56,331 nt of DNA from an uncultured Granulosicoccaceae bacterium (GCA_937923565.1 CALDTX010000078.1:1-56331); one strand, 5' to 3'. Shown: positions 31,545-41,572, counted from the first letter of the stretch. Program-made: numbers and translations. The notes: generated by a model not told the origin, from the sequence alone.

Positions 31545-33209
31545 ATGAACAACAATATTACAGTCCTCATTGCTTTAAGCGTGGCGTTTTTATCCAGCCA
31601 AGCGTTAGCAATAGAAAATGGCAGCGAACAACCGTCTCCAAAGAGATTGTTCCCCTACTACGCAGAAAGCAGTCCAACTTCGAGTATGTGGCTTGAGAAG
31701 ACACATGTTTCTACAAATGCGACCGCGTTAGTTAGAGCCCTGGAGAACAGTCAGATACACGGCTTTAATCCGGACAACTACGGATTACCCGCTATAAAAG
31801 CCGAGTTAAATCAGTTAGAAATACTCAGTAAATTCGGCGCGAATTTGTTCGATTCAAAACATGCCCGAAAAGTGAAATCTTTTGAATCAAAACTTGATAT
31901 CGCCTTTAGCGCCTATGTGAAAGACCTAGGCGAAGGCATGGTGGATGCGCAAAAAGTACAAAAAAACCTTTTCCGGGCAGCGCCTAGTGTAGACATCCAG
32001 CAACTACGTGAAAAAATAAACGATGGCACATTCACTGTTAACGAAGCAATTCGATCGGTAACACCCAGCGCGCCAATTTACACAACAATGACCCAGCGCA
32101 TGGAAACTTTATTGTTGGAACACAAAAACAATAGGCCACGTAGCAAGGTTGAATTATTTGACGTAGAGCTAGACTATACGCACGCAGCAGTACCTGCACT
32201 GAAAAAACGCTTAATGGAAACCGGTGACTTAGCTGAGGCTTCGCAGATTGACGATGTCTACGACTTAAACGTTGAGCAAGCTCTAAAAAGTGTGCAAATT
32301 CGACACGGTTTGCAAGAAACTGGAGAATTAAACAAAGCCACCGTAAAAGCGCTTAACGCAAGCGTTAAAGAAGACATTACCAACTTGGCAATGAACCTTG
32401 AACGCTGGCGTTGGATGCCACGCGAACTGGGTCATCGCCATGTGATGGTTAATATTCCAGAATACAAAGTCAGCTTAATGAACGGAGATCAACGCATTGT
32501 TCATATGCCGGTCGTCGTTGGCTCTAAAAAGCATAAAACCGCAGTATTCAGCGACGAAATAGAGTTTGTGGAAATGGCACCAACATGGACGGTTCCAGCG
32601 AGCATCACCAATAACGAACTTATTCCATTAGAGCGTCGCAAGCCTGGTTATCTTAAAAAAGAAAAAATCGACTTCTTCACCTATGTTAACGGCAAACTAA
32701 AACGTGTTGATCCTTCGCAGGTAACCGAAGAGGACTTTAATAAAAAACCTTTTCCTTACGTATTGCGACAACGCGCTGGAGAAGGCAATGCGCTGGGCCG
32801 TTTGAAAATACTGTTTCCAAATAAATTTGCGATCTACATGCACGACACGCAAGCCAAAAAATTATTTGCCAAAACGGATCGCGCTTTTAGCCATGGCTGT
32901 ATCAGACTGTCTGATCCGTTCAGTATGGCTGGTTTGTTGCTCCAACTCGACGGTAAAACACCCACCGCTACCGATAAAATTTTAGCGCTTGAAGAAACCA
33001 CCAGAATTCGGTTCAAGGAGAAAACGCCGTTTCATCTTACTTATCTTACGTCGTGGATCGATGGCGATGGCGCGTTTCATAAGCGAAAAGATGTTTACGG
33101 CTATAACGCAAAGCTCAAACGAGCGCTGATTGCCGAAAATTCGCTTATTGCTAATTTAGATAAGCCTGCAGGTGGTATTGTTATTTCAGAACAGCTGATT
33201 GATCAATAG
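31545..33209 (+). CDS. L,D-transpeptidase, YcbB/LdtD-like
   Basis: A 554-residue periplasmic enzyme forming 3-3 (mDAP-mDAP) crosslinks in peptidoglycan. A signal peptide ends at SSQALA near residue 22. An N-terminal scaffold domain (SQIHGFNPDNYGLP) and a peptidoglycan-binding helix bundle (VEQALKSVQIRHGLQETGEL) precede the YkuD catalytic domain, where MHDT and SHGCIRL place the catalytic Cys at 452 and its partner His at 450. Insertion of the lid region after the first half of YkuD matches the LdtD group (about 600 aa). ATG 31545 is chosen over GTG 31509, which would add polar residues ahead of the signal peptide. LdtD can confer beta-lactam tolerance in E. coli; that role is not shown here. 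Confidence 0.9.
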   Translation: MNNNITVLIALSVAFLSSQALAIENGSEQPSPKRLFPYYAESSPTSSMWLEKTHVSTNATALVRALENSQIHGFNPDNYGLPAIKAELNQLEILSKFGANLFDSKHARKVKSFESKLDIAFSAYVKDLGEGMVDAQKVQKNLFRAAPSVDIQQLREKINDGTFTVNEAIRSVTPSAPIYTTMTQRMETLLLEHKNNRPRSKVELFDVELDYTHAAVPALKKRLMETGDLAEASQIDDVYDLNVEQALKSVQIRHGLQETGELNKATVKALNASVKEDITNLAMNLERWRWMPRELGHRHVMVNIPEYKVSLMNGDQRIVHMPVVVGSKKHKTAVFSDEIEFVEMAPTWTVPASITNNELIPLERRKPGYLKKEKIDFFTYVNGKLKRVDPSQVTEEDFNKKPFPYVLRQRAGEGNALGRLKILFPNKFAIYMHDTQAKKLFAKTDRAFSHGCIRLSDPFSMAGLLLQLDGKTPTATDKILALEETTRIRFKEKTPFHLTYLTSWIDGDGAFHKRKDVYGYNAKLKRALIAENSLIANLDKPAGGIVISEQLIDQ

Positions 33210-33260
33210 TCGCTTTCACGGGTAGCAAGCTATTGGCGCAAAAAAACCTAAAATAGTGTT

Positions 33261-33289
33261 ACTAAGCAATACAATCTGTATTGCTTAGT
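33261..33289. repeat. 13-bp perfect inverted repeat after the L,D-transpeptidase gene
   Basis: ACTAAGCAATACA (33261-33273) is exactly mirrored by TGTATTGCTTAGT (33277-33289) around ATC. It is 51 bp beyond the stop of the transpeptidase gene. No T-tract follows on the plus strand; on the minus strand a T-rich run follows. It may be a terminator-like hairpin or a binding site. Confidence 0.5.
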
Positions 33290-33399
33290 TTGCACAAAAA
33301 AACGCCCAATCGAGAGCGCTACAGGCCAGTTTAAAAAAATGCTTGGATCATCCAGGCGAACTGGTTACTATCATTGCAAACGCAATGTTAAATCACTCC

Positions 33400-34677
33400 A
33401 TGTCAAAACCAATAACAGTAATCGGTGCTGGGTCTATCGGCATTTGTACTTCGTTGCACCTGCAGCAAAGGGGTTGGCAGGTTACGATGATAGATCGTCT
33501 TAGCCCTGCCCGCGAAACCTCCTACGGCAATGCGGGCGTGATCAACAGCGGATCCATGATACCCATTAATAGCCCGGGCATTCATAAGAGCTTGTTTTCG
33601 TTGCTGCAAAACAACAAGCCCCAACTGCGCTACAACCTCGCCTTTGCTATAAAAAAATTGCCTTGGATAGTGCAGTTCCTGCAAGCGAGTAAGTCGAGCA
33701 ACACTGTCGCAACAACAAAAGCATTGTCTTCTTTGAGCTCCACCTGCCTGACGGAACACAAAGCACTCATGCAACGAGTCGGCAATGCTCATCGACTCAC
33801 CGAAGCTGGCTGGTTAAAAGTTTTTCGAAGTGGTCAAGGGTACGACCCAAGCTCTTTCGAAGCCCAGCAGTTAGAGAAATACAATATTCCTATACAAAAA
33901 TTTAATGCCGACGAGTTAAGGGAGCTAGAACCCTCGCTAAAACCTATCTACAGCGCAGCCTACTTGCTATCCGACGCAGCCACGGTTAACAACCCTGGCG
34001 AGTTACTAGCTGAATACGCTGAACAGTTTGTTAAAGACGGTGGCAAAATAGAAAAAATGGAAATCAACAGCATTGACGTAGAAGGCGAAAACATAAAATG
34101 CCGCTCAGATGCAGGTGTACACGCTTGCGAAAAATTGGTTATCGCTGCCGGCCCCTGGAGCTCAGACTTACTCAACATGCTCAACTACACCGTGCCTTTA
34201 AACGTTGAGCGCGGCTATCACGCACATTTCCACTTACTCAACAACGCAACACTGGGCCGATCAATACACGATGTTCAAGGCGGCTTTGTTATGGGGCCAA
34301 TGGAAATGGGTTTACGAGTAACCACCGGCGTTGAACTAAATTATCGCGATGCAGAAAATAACCTACAACAACTAGAACAGGTGATCCCTTCTGTTAAACA
34401 AGCCATCGATATCGGGGAACGAACCGACGACCCGGTTTGGCGTGGCAATCGACCAACCCTGCCAGATAGTATGCCAGTTATTGGGCAAGCGCCCGATCAC
34501 AACAACGTATGGATGGCATTTGGGCATAACCACATTGGACTTATGACAGGCCCAATTACGGGCCGTTTGTTAGCTGAGCAGATTAGTGGAGAAACCTCGG
34601 ATGTTGATCTAACGCCTTTTACACCAAAGCGTTATGTTAGATCGGGCAGACGACGTAAACCTATTTGGAAAAAGTAA
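33400..34677 (+). CDS. FAD-dependent D-amino-acid dehydrogenase-like oxidoreductase (DadA type)
   Basis: A 425-residue flavoprotein of the DAO superfamily, likely oxidising a D-amino acid or related amine to a keto acid. GAGSIG at residues 9-14 binds FAD; the GNAGVINSG segment near residue 43 and VERGYHAHF and GHNHIGLMTGP near the C-terminus are DadA-like. ATG 33400 gives the flavin fold at the N-terminus; TTG 33343 and ATG 33385 are possible but add residues before the fold. None has a clear ribosome-binding site. Its last 17 bp overlap the 3' end of the convergent CoA-transferase gene. The substrate is unknown; next to a cell-wall gene, wall-derived D-amino acids are one possibility. Confidence 0.82.
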   Translation: MSKPITVIGAGSIGICTSLHLQQRGWQVTMIDRLSPARETSYGNAGVINSGSMIPINSPGIHKSLFSLLQNNKPQLRYNLAFAIKKLPWIVQFLQASKSSNTVATTKALSSLSSTCLTEHKALMQRVGNAHRLTEAGWLKVFRSGQGYDPSSFEAQQLEKYNIPIQKFNADELRELEPSLKPIYSAAYLLSDAATVNNPGELLAEYAEQFVKDGGKIEKMEINSIDVEGENIKCRSDAGVHACEKLVIAAGPWSSDLLNMLNYTVPLNVERGYHAHFHLLNNATLGRSIHDVQGGFVMGPMEMGLRVTTGVELNYRDAENNLQQLEQVIPSVKQAIDIGERTDDPVWRGNRPTLPDSMPVIGQAPDHNNVWMAFGHNHIGLMTGPITGRLLAEQISGETSDVDLTPFTPKRYVRSGRRRKPIWKK

Positions 34678-35875
34678 ACGCACAAACGCCATCGCGATAC
34701 AGCTGATCTATTTCGCTGTCGGCTAAGCCAACCTCCAGCAACACCTCTCGGGTATGTTCACCTAACTTTGGCGGCAAGCGGTCAATGGACGGACCATCGT
34801 GTGCATAAGCAAAACCCGCTACTGGAAAACGCGGGCTTTGCGCATCGGAGACACTGCTAACCTTTTGCAACACTTGCCGTGAATTAACTTGTTCGCTAGC
34901 AACAGCTTCCACCATTGTTCTGACTCTGGCGGCAGGCACATGTGCATCGTTCAACACAGCTTCCCATTCGTCGGCTGTTTTGTCTTTAAGTTTTGACGCT
35001 ATGAGTTTTGCATCTTTTTCTCGGTATTCGTGCCTTTTTGCTCTTGGCCTTGCAAGCACTTCCTGTGCGCGTTCATGTTCGTTTAATACCGTAAATAGTT
35101 TGGCCAACTGTTTACTCGTCCATGCGCCAATCATCAAGGTGTCTTGCTTGGTATCGTATGCGGCGTAGCCGGCGTAACTGGCATGCGCATTACCATGCGT
35201 TTCGTATGAGGATTTGCTGATCAGCGCTTCATTAATTGGTGCCGTCATTAGCATCAACGCCGAATCGAGCATTGACACATCAATAAATTGCCCTTGTTTG
35301 CTAGCTTGTCTTTGGAATAGCGCCGCACTGATGGCAAGTGCGGCCTGCGCACCCGTGCCATAGTCAACCAGCGGCGGCCCAACCTTAACCGGCGCAGATT
35401 TATATTCTCCGTTTGCGCACATTAAACCGGAAAAAGCCTGAATAACATTATCGTATGCCGGATGCATTGCCTTTGGACCGGTAGCGCCGTAGCCCGAAAT
35501 TGAGCAATAAATTAGCGATGGTTTTTTCTTAGCCACCACTTCATAGGAAAAGCCTAATTTGTCCATCGCACCCGCTGCATAATTGTGCACCAACACATCA
35601 GCACTTTCTATCAGCCTCCACATCACGGAGCGTCCTGATGCTGTTTTCAAATCGAGTTGTATCGAACGTTTAGCAGCACTTTGCGATTGAAAATAAGTGC
35701 CATAGGCCTGTGCGCTATCCTCTGCAACGACTCCTTCTTCGCGGGTCATATCCGGTACTTGCGGTGATTCAATTTTTATAACATCAGCACCAAGTACCGC
35801 TAACTGGTAGGTTGAAAATGGCCCAGCCAGCACATGCGTTAGATCAAGAATTCGAATACCTTCAAATGGCTTCAT
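34661..35875 (-). CDS. Class III (CaiB/BaiF-type) CoA-transferase
   Basis: A 404-residue cytoplasmic enzyme transferring CoA between organic acids. The N-terminus PFEGIRILDLTHVLAGPFST is typical of the family, and the catalytic aspartate is Asp171 in VKVGPPLVDYGTG. YCSISGYGATGP near residue 123 is also conserved. Length is usual (about 400). There is no dedicated acyl-CoA partner gene alongside, so the substrate cannot be guessed. It follows mazG on the same strand with a 53-bp gap, and may be co-transcribed with it. Confidence 0.9.
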   Translation of the reverse strand: MKPFEGIRILDLTHVLAGPFSTYQLAVLGADVIKIESPQVPDMTREEGVVAEDSAQAYGTYFQSQSAAKRSIQLDLKTASGRSVMWRLIESADVLVHNYAAGAMDKLGFSYEVVAKKKPSLIYCSISGYGATGPKAMHPAYDNVIQAFSGLMCANGEYKSAPVKVGPPLVDYGTGAQAALAISAALFQRQASKQGQFIDVSMLDSALMLMTAPINEALISKSSYETHGNAHASYAGYAAYDTKQDTLMIGAWTSKQLAKLFTVLNEHERAQEVLARPRAKRHEYREKDAKLIASKLKDKTADEWEAVLNDAHVPAARVRTMVEAVASEQVNSRQVLQKVSSVSDAQSPRFPVAGFAYAHDGPSIDRLPPKLGEHTREVLLEVGLADSEIDQLYRDGVCAFTFSK

Positions 35876-35928
35876 GGCAATTCCCGCCTCTTATAAACCA
35901 ATGGTGATGATGCTAAAAATAAACCCGT

Positions 35929-36753
35929 TTAACGCTCAGCTTTTGCTAGTTCCCATAAGTCATCCAGCGAGCTTAAGTCCATCGTCTGCATTTCAAGTTG
36001 ACGTTCGTGCGCTAATTGTTCAACCCGACGGAATCGATGTTCAAACTTATTGTTCGCATTTCGTAACGCCACCTCGGGATCAATACCGGTATGCCTGGCA
36101 AGGTTTACAACTGTAAAAATCAAATCGCCTATTTCATCCTCAATGGAGACTGAATCTTGCTCCGCTATGGCTTCTTTTACTTCAGCGACTTCTTCATCGA
36201 GCTTGTCCCAAACCGGTGTAATTTCCGGCCAGTCAAAGCCAACTCTGGCTGCTCGTTTTTGGATTTTTTCGGCACGCATAAGAGCTGGCAATGCGATAGC
36301 GACATCGTCCAGTGCTGAAACAACCGCGGCAGAGGCGCTATTAGCATTAGCGGCAGCGTTTTTCTTCTTGGCAGCTCTTTCATCTGCTTTTTGTGCTTCC
36401 CAGGCAGTTTTCAGCGATTCGGGGTCGTTGTTTTTTTCGTTGCCAAACACATGCGGATGCCGACGAACCATTTTATCAACGATAGATTCCACAACATCAG
36501 CAAACTGAAACTGACCCTGATCGTCTGCCATTTGCGCATGAAACACAACCTGCAATAACAGATCACCCAGCTCATCTTTTAAGTCGTGAAGGTCGTTTCG
36601 TGCTATCGCATCCGCGACTTCGTAGGCTTCTTCGATGGTGTAGGGAGCAATGGTTTCGAAGGTTTGCTTAATATCCCACGCGCAGCCCGTTTCTGGATCG
36701 CGCAGTTTGCGCATGACGTCCAGCAATTGATCGATGTTCGACAAAAAAGCCAC
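35929..36753 (-). CDS. mazG: Nucleoside triphosphate pyrophosphohydrolase MazG
   Basis: A 274-residue enzyme hydrolysing (d)NTPs to NMPs and pyrophosphate, which removes aberrant nucleotides and in E. coli modulates ppGpp. Two all-alpha MazG domains are visible, each with EEhxE/ExxD metal-binding motifs: TIEEAYEVADAI with DELGD in the first, and EEVAEVKEAI with DEIGDL in the second. RDPETGCAWDIKQTFETIAP is the diagnostic start. The initiation codon is GTG at 36753, aligning with the E. coli start. An alanine- and lysine-rich linker near residues 125-145 is longer than in E. coli (263 aa). Confidence 0.95.
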   Translation of the reverse strand: MAFLSNIDQLLDVMRKLRDPETGCAWDIKQTFETIAPYTIEEAYEVADAIARNDLHDLKDELGDLLLQVVFHAQMADDQGQFQFADVVESIVDKMVRRHPHVFGNEKNNDPESLKTAWEAQKADERAAKKKNAAANANSASAAVVSALDDVAIALPALMRAEKIQKRAARVGFDWPEITPVWDKLDEEVAEVKEAIAEQDSVSIEDEIGDLIFTVVNLARHTGIDPEVALRNANNKFEHRFRRVEQLAHERQLEMQTMDLSSLDDLWELAKAER

Positions 36754-36863
36754 TCCGCAGTCAACAGATGCGGCTAGACTAAATGAGTTTGCAGAAATTG
36801 GGAAGTGTTAGAGGCTGGGGCCGCTCAATCTAAATAAGCAGCCCAATTTCAACCGGACAGCTA

Positions 36864-37466
36864 TTAAAACGTTAGTTTGATACCGATGTGAACACTTCGG
36901 TCGAGACGAACTTGCGAATAATCGTTGGTATCAAAGCGCATTCGTCGATAGCCAACATAAGCTTTCGCCTGTGGAATAACTTCGATTTGCAATCGAGCAC
37001 CAATTTCAGAAAATTGTTCAGCATCGGAAAAACTGGTGATGCTCGGTGCGAAAAATCCTTCAAAGCTCAGTTCTAACGGATTTTGCCGACTTGAAGCCAA
37101 CAACAAACCACCTTGAAAACCAAGCGCAAGCGCACCGACAGATTCTTTATCTTCGCCACCAAGACTGACGTCATTTGGGATTGCGATGTCGCCTGCAATC
37201 AACTTCACACCAGCGCCCAAACTGTACTGAGAGCGTTCGGACTGCTGGTAGCCTCGTGCCATGAGTGTAGCGTGCGCCAGTTTGTCGCCCTGCTCGCTGA
37301 AAAAACCACCCACTGCCAGTTCAGAACCACCGCCTTGATAAAATTGATAAGGGTTCAGTAGCAACTGTAAATTGGCCGTTTCGTTACTCAGCGCCACATC
37401 AAACCCGCTGGCTTGAGCACCGAAAGATCCGAACAACAGGCATGCACCCGCGACTAGCTTTTTCAT
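36864..37466 (-). CDS. YfaZ-like outer-membrane protein
   Basis: A 200-residue exported protein. The signal peptide MKKLVAGACLLFGSFGAQA is cut before SGFD. The mature sequence alternates residues as in beta-strands (LALGFQGGLLLAS, EIGARLQIEVIP, AKAYVGYRRMRF) and ends IGIKLTF, with the C-terminal Phe typical of outer-membrane barrels. Overall pattern and length match YfaZ precursors, whose function is unknown. A TTAGGTG ribosome-binding site supports ATG 37466. The 204 bp between this gene and hrpA contain nothing I can identify. Confidence 0.75.
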   Translation of the reverse strand: MKKLVAGACLLFGSFGAQASGFDVALSNETANLQLLLNPYQFYQGGGSELAVGGFFSEQGDKLAHATLMARGYQQSERSQYSLGAGVKLIAGDIAIPNDVSLGGEDKESVGALALGFQGGLLLASSRQNPLELSFEGFFAPSITSFSDAEQFSEIGARLQIEVIPQAKAYVGYRRMRFDTNDYSQVRLDRSVHIGIKLTF

Positions 37467-37670
37467 ACGACACCTAAGTAAAGCAAAACCTTCTCTTACT
37501 ATGAAGTCTAGACGTGAATTTCAACCCCGCAACCCATGATGGAAACTTGTCACCGGTTTTTTATGCCAATCGCGAACTTTCACCTGCCACAGCGCGTAAT
37601 TTCACAGGCCACAACGGGACATCGCAGAACGATAATCAGTGTTTCGATGCAGAAAAGCTCAATAACAGCA

Positions 37671-40600
37671 CTATTTGTAACTGGATTTTAGCTGTTCAAT
37701 TCGGTTCTCAAGCCGGGATACCGACACCTTTTCCCGCGTGCCCAACTCTTGCGCAAAAAGCGACACGCGCAGCTCTTCGAATGCCCAGCGAAGGGCGGTA
37801 TGCTCTAAAGCATAGGCGGGGTTGTTTTCGACGGAGTTGCGGAGCGCTTTAAACGCCTCCCAAACAGGCAACAGCTCGGCTCGACGACGTCGGTCTTTGT
37901 CGGGGGCTTGATCGATACCGTCGAGCCGACGACCCATCGCCTGAAAATAGACCGGCAACCGCTTCACTCTAGCCAAACCCGTTTGAACCACGAAACCGGG
38001 AAAGATAATTTGATTAATCTGATCCTTGATATCACCAATGGCTTCCACCCAACCCAGCGATACCGAACCTTCGATACGTTTTGCCACTTGCCGATGCTGC
38101 TCGAAGGTGGCATCAAGGGCTGCACAGAACTGCCCAGCATGCCCAACTAATTCCTTACGGTTGTCGGTGAGCACACTTAGAAATTCTTCTCGCGTGCGAG
38201 GGTAGTGTTCACCTTGTAAGAAGGTTTCGTCTAATGCAGCGTCTACGATGTCTTCAATGAGTATGTTTTTATTACCATACGGGGCAAACCGAAGGCTTAA
38301 CACATCGATACCCGGCAGTTTGCGTTGCAAATATTTTATTTCGTCCCGGAGCAAAATACGTAACAAGCCCCGTAAACCGCCAGGCATCGCCGAAGCTGCC
38401 GCTGACTCACTGGCAAATAACTTCACACTCACCACACCATCTTTATTTTGCAAGGCGGGGAAACCCTGCATGGTGACACCACCTTTTTTTATATCGACAC
38501 TGGCAGGCAGGTCACCAAAGTTCCAGTCAGTGACAGCATCTCGTTCAATACTGGCATCACTGAATTGCAGTAAGGTTTCTTCAACCTGATTTTCATATTC
38601 TTTTTGCAGTTGCTTGAGGTTTCGGCTGGTTTTAATCGTTTTACCGTTAGCATCCAGCAGCTGAAAACGCATTTGTAAATGAACCGGCAATTCGCTGGTA
38701 TCCCATTCAACCAACGGCACTAACACGCCTGTCATACGTTGAAGCTGTTTCGACAACACAGCACTTAATTCTCCTTCGCGAAGGTCTATCGCCTGAATAA
38801 CCGCACTGGCAAAGTCAGGCGCTGGCACAAAGTTTCTACGTAAAGCCTTGGGCAAACGTTTGATCATCCACGCCACTTTTTCTTGAATTAACCCGGGCAC
38901 TAACCATTCGCATTGCTCTGCTGGTACTCGGTTAATGACCTCAACGGGTACAAGCATAGTGACGCCATCATCTGGCTCACCCGGGGCAAAATGATAACGA
39001 AGTGGCAACACCATGCTGCCCATTTCAATTTGATCGGGGTAATCCTGCAAATCAACATCGACGTGCTCATCGGCCAGTAACAATTCTTTTGAAAAATATA
39101 AACCACGAGGCTGATCTTTTTCGAACTCTTTTCTAAAACTTTCAAAGCTTGCCGTTGTACAAACATGCTCGGGAATTAAAGCGTCATAAAACCGCACCAG
39201 CTCTTCGGGTTCAACAACGATATCTCGCCGGCGGGATTTTTCTTCAAGCGTGGTAACTTCATCGAGCAGCTCAAGATTGTGCCGATAAAATTGTGCATTG
39301 GTTTTTAGTCCACCCGCAACCAAACCGTCGCGGATAAAAATTTGCCTCGATTCAGTGGGATTAATGGCTGAATAGTTAACCCGTTTTTTGGGGTTAATAA
39401 TCAGGCCATAAAGCGTTGATTGCTCATAGGCCCCGGCCGCACCAATTTTCTTTTGCCAATGCGCATCGCGATAACTGCGGCTTAGTAAATGCTCAGCCAA
39501 TCGCTCTATCCAGTCCACCTGTATTGCCGCCACCTGCCGCGCGTAAACACGATTAGTTTCTGCAATTTCAGCGGCCATCACCCACTTCGGACCTTTCTTA
39601 AACAAGCCCGATCCAGGGAAAATACTAAACCGCCTGTTTCTGGTACCAAGGTAGTCGTGCGTATCGGTTTTCACAGCAACGTTCGATAACAGCCCAGTTA
39701 ACAAAGCTCGGTGTATGTTGTCGTACTCGCTTTCTGTTGTATTTAAGGGTAGTTTTAGCTCTTTACACAAGCGTTCCAATTGCTTACGAACATCTATCCA
39801 CTCAATAATTCTTAAAGGCGATAAAAATCGTTGTTTGCACATTTTACGAAACTGCGAATTCGACAAGCGCTCTTTTTGAGCCACAACAAACGACCACAAG
39901 TTCAGCCAAGCCATAAAGTCTGACCGCTCATCATGGAATTCAGCATGCAGTTCATCGGCTGCTTGCCGTTTATCGAACGGCCTGTCGCGCGGGTCCTGCA
40001 CAGACAAGGCGCTGACTAAAATAAGTGCTTCACTCACACAACCTTCATTGGCCGCCGCCAACAACATGCAACCCAGGCGCGGATCCACCGGCAAGCGAGC
40101 CAGGCGTTTGCCCAATGGCGTCAGTTTACGTTTGGCATCCAGCGCTGCAAGTTCTTGCAAAGTACGAAAACCGTCATTGATAAATTTAGGTTCCGGCGCT
40201 TCAACAAAAGGAAAGCTTTCAATACTGCCTAAACGCATGGCGGCCATCTGCAAAATAACTGACGATAAATTAGTGCGTAATATTTCGGGCTCGGTAAATT
40301 CTGGCCGGCTCAGGAAATCTTCTTCAGTGTAAAGCCGTATACAAATACCCGGAGCCTCTCGACCGCAACGCCCTTTTCTTTGATTCGCAGAGGCTTGAGA
40401 TATTTTCTCGATGGGCAACCGTTGAACTTTACTGCGAACACTGTATCGAGACATCCTAGCGTAACCGGCATCCACTACCGCGCGTATGCCTGGCACAGTC
40501 AGCGAGGTTTCAGCGACATTGGTTGAAAGCACAATGCGAGGCTTTGTATGTTTTTCAAAAATACGATTTTGTTCAGCGTTAGACAAACGCGAAAACAGCG

Positions 40601-41561
40601 GTACAACCTCAACGCCTCTTAAATAGCGAGACTGAGGCGCATGCTTGGACAATAAATCGGCCAACTCACGAATATCCCGCTCACCGGGCAGAAAAACCAA
40701 CACATCGTGCTGGCGTTCCTGAATCAACGTTTCGCACGCATCCACAATCGACAGTGCCACATCCGGCTCCTCGAGTGCATCATCGCTTAGTTGTATATCC
40801 TGGTACCGAACCTCAACCGGGTAGGTTCGGCCTTCGGCAAACACGATCGGCGCGTTATTGAAATGTTTTGAAAATCTCTCAGGATCGATGGTGGCTGAGG
40901 TAATGATGAGTTTTAGATCGGGCCGTTTAGGCAACAGGGTTTTTAAATACCCCATTAAAAAATCTATATTTAATGAGCGTTCATGGGCTTCATCGATGAT
41001 CAACGCATCGTACTGATTCAAAAACGGATCGCGCTGTATTTCAGAAAGCAGAATGCCGTCTGTCATGAGTTTGATATAAGTGTTGTCGCCAACCTGATCC
41101 GAGAAACGAATTTTAAAGCCAACCGCTGCGCCCACTGTGGAGTTCAGCTCACTGGCTATTCGCGAAGATACGCTGCGAGCTGCAATTCTGCGCGGCTGTG
41201 TGTGACCGATAAAGCCTGCGGAACCCAAGCCGATATCGAGGCACATTTTAGGAAGCTGAGTAGTTTTACCGGAACCGGTTTCACCACAAACAATGATCAC
41301 TTGATTCGCTTTCAATGCGGCAACGATTTCGGCACGTTGCTGCACAACGGGGAGATTTTCAGGGTAATTTGGTGCGGGCCGGTCGGCTAATCGAGCCGCC
41401 ACTTTGGCCGCTGAGGTTTCTATCGATTGAACAAAGGCTTCAGCGTCTTTTTCCTTATTCGATTTTCCGGTGAAGCGTTTGACGTTACCACGGAGCCGAT
41501 GCCTGTCTGCAACCATGCAAGCATCGATTTGTCGATGTAGATCAGCTGCGTTGAGGATCAT
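37671..41561 (-). CDS. hrpA: ATP-dependent RNA helicase HrpA
   Basis: A 1296-residue DEAH/RHA helicase, close to E. coli HrpA (1300 aa), implicated in mRNA processing and in rescuing stalled ribosomes. Walker A GETGSGKT is at residues 93-100, DEAH at 190-193, SAT and TNVAETS further on, and the QRKGRCGR motif near residue 395. The helicase-associated and OB-fold regions follow, then the large C-terminal DUF3418 block. The start is ATG 41561, only 11 bp after the SPOR-protein stop, so argS, the SPOR gene and hrpA look like one operon. Confidence 0.95.
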   Translation of the reverse strand: MILNAADLHRQIDACMVADRHRLRGNVKRFTGKSNKEKDAEAFVQSIETSAAKVAARLADRPAPNYPENLPVVQQRAEIVAALKANQVIIVCGETGSGKTTQLPKMCLDIGLGSAGFIGHTQPRRIAARSVSSRIASELNSTVGAAVGFKIRFSDQVGDNTYIKLMTDGILLSEIQRDPFLNQYDALIIDEAHERSLNIDFLMGYLKTLLPKRPDLKLIITSATIDPERFSKHFNNAPIVFAEGRTYPVEVRYQDIQLSDDALEEPDVALSIVDACETLIQERQHDVLVFLPGERDIRELADLLSKHAPQSRYLRGVEVVPLFSRLSNAEQNRIFEKHTKPRIVLSTNVAETSLTVPGIRAVVDAGYARMSRYSVRSKVQRLPIEKISQASANQRKGRCGREAPGICIRLYTEEDFLSRPEFTEPEILRTNLSSVILQMAAMRLGSIESFPFVEAPEPKFINDGFRTLQELAALDAKRKLTPLGKRLARLPVDPRLGCMLLAAANEGCVSEALILVSALSVQDPRDRPFDKRQAADELHAEFHDERSDFMAWLNLWSFVVAQKERLSNSQFRKMCKQRFLSPLRIIEWIDVRKQLERLCKELKLPLNTTESEYDNIHRALLTGLLSNVAVKTDTHDYLGTRNRRFSIFPGSGLFKKGPKWVMAAEIAETNRVYARQVAAIQVDWIERLAEHLLSRSYRDAHWQKKIGAAGAYEQSTLYGLIINPKKRVNYSAINPTESRQIFIRDGLVAGGLKTNAQFYRHNLELLDEVTTLEEKSRRRDIVVEPEELVRFYDALIPEHVCTTASFESFRKEFEKDQPRGLYFSKELLLADEHVDVDLQDYPDQIEMGSMVLPLRYHFAPGEPDDGVTMLVPVEVINRVPAEQCEWLVPGLIQEKVAWMIKRLPKALRRNFVPAPDFASAVIQAIDLREGELSAVLSKQLQRMTGVLVPLVEWDTSELPVHLQMRFQLLDANGKTIKTSRNLKQLQKEYENQVEETLLQFSDASIERDAVTDWNFGDLPASVDIKKGGVTMQGFPALQNKDGVVSVKLFASESAAASAMPGGLRGLLRILLRDEIKYLQRKLPGIDVLSLRFAPYGNKNILIEDIVDAALDETFLQGEHYPRTREEFLSVLTDNRKELVGHAGQFCAALDATFEQHRQVAKRIEGSVSLGWVEAIGDIKDQINQIIFPGFVVQTGLARVKRLPVYFQAMGRRLDGIDQAPDKDRRRRAELLPVWEAFKALRNSVENNPAYALEHTALRWAFEELRVSLFAQELGTREKVSVSRLENRIEQLKSSYK

Positions 41562-41572
41562 TGCGGGCGATA

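Noticed and set aside
36050-36508. Plus-strand 152-codon open frame
   Set aside because: Antisense to mazG, Ser/Ala-rich and without family features.
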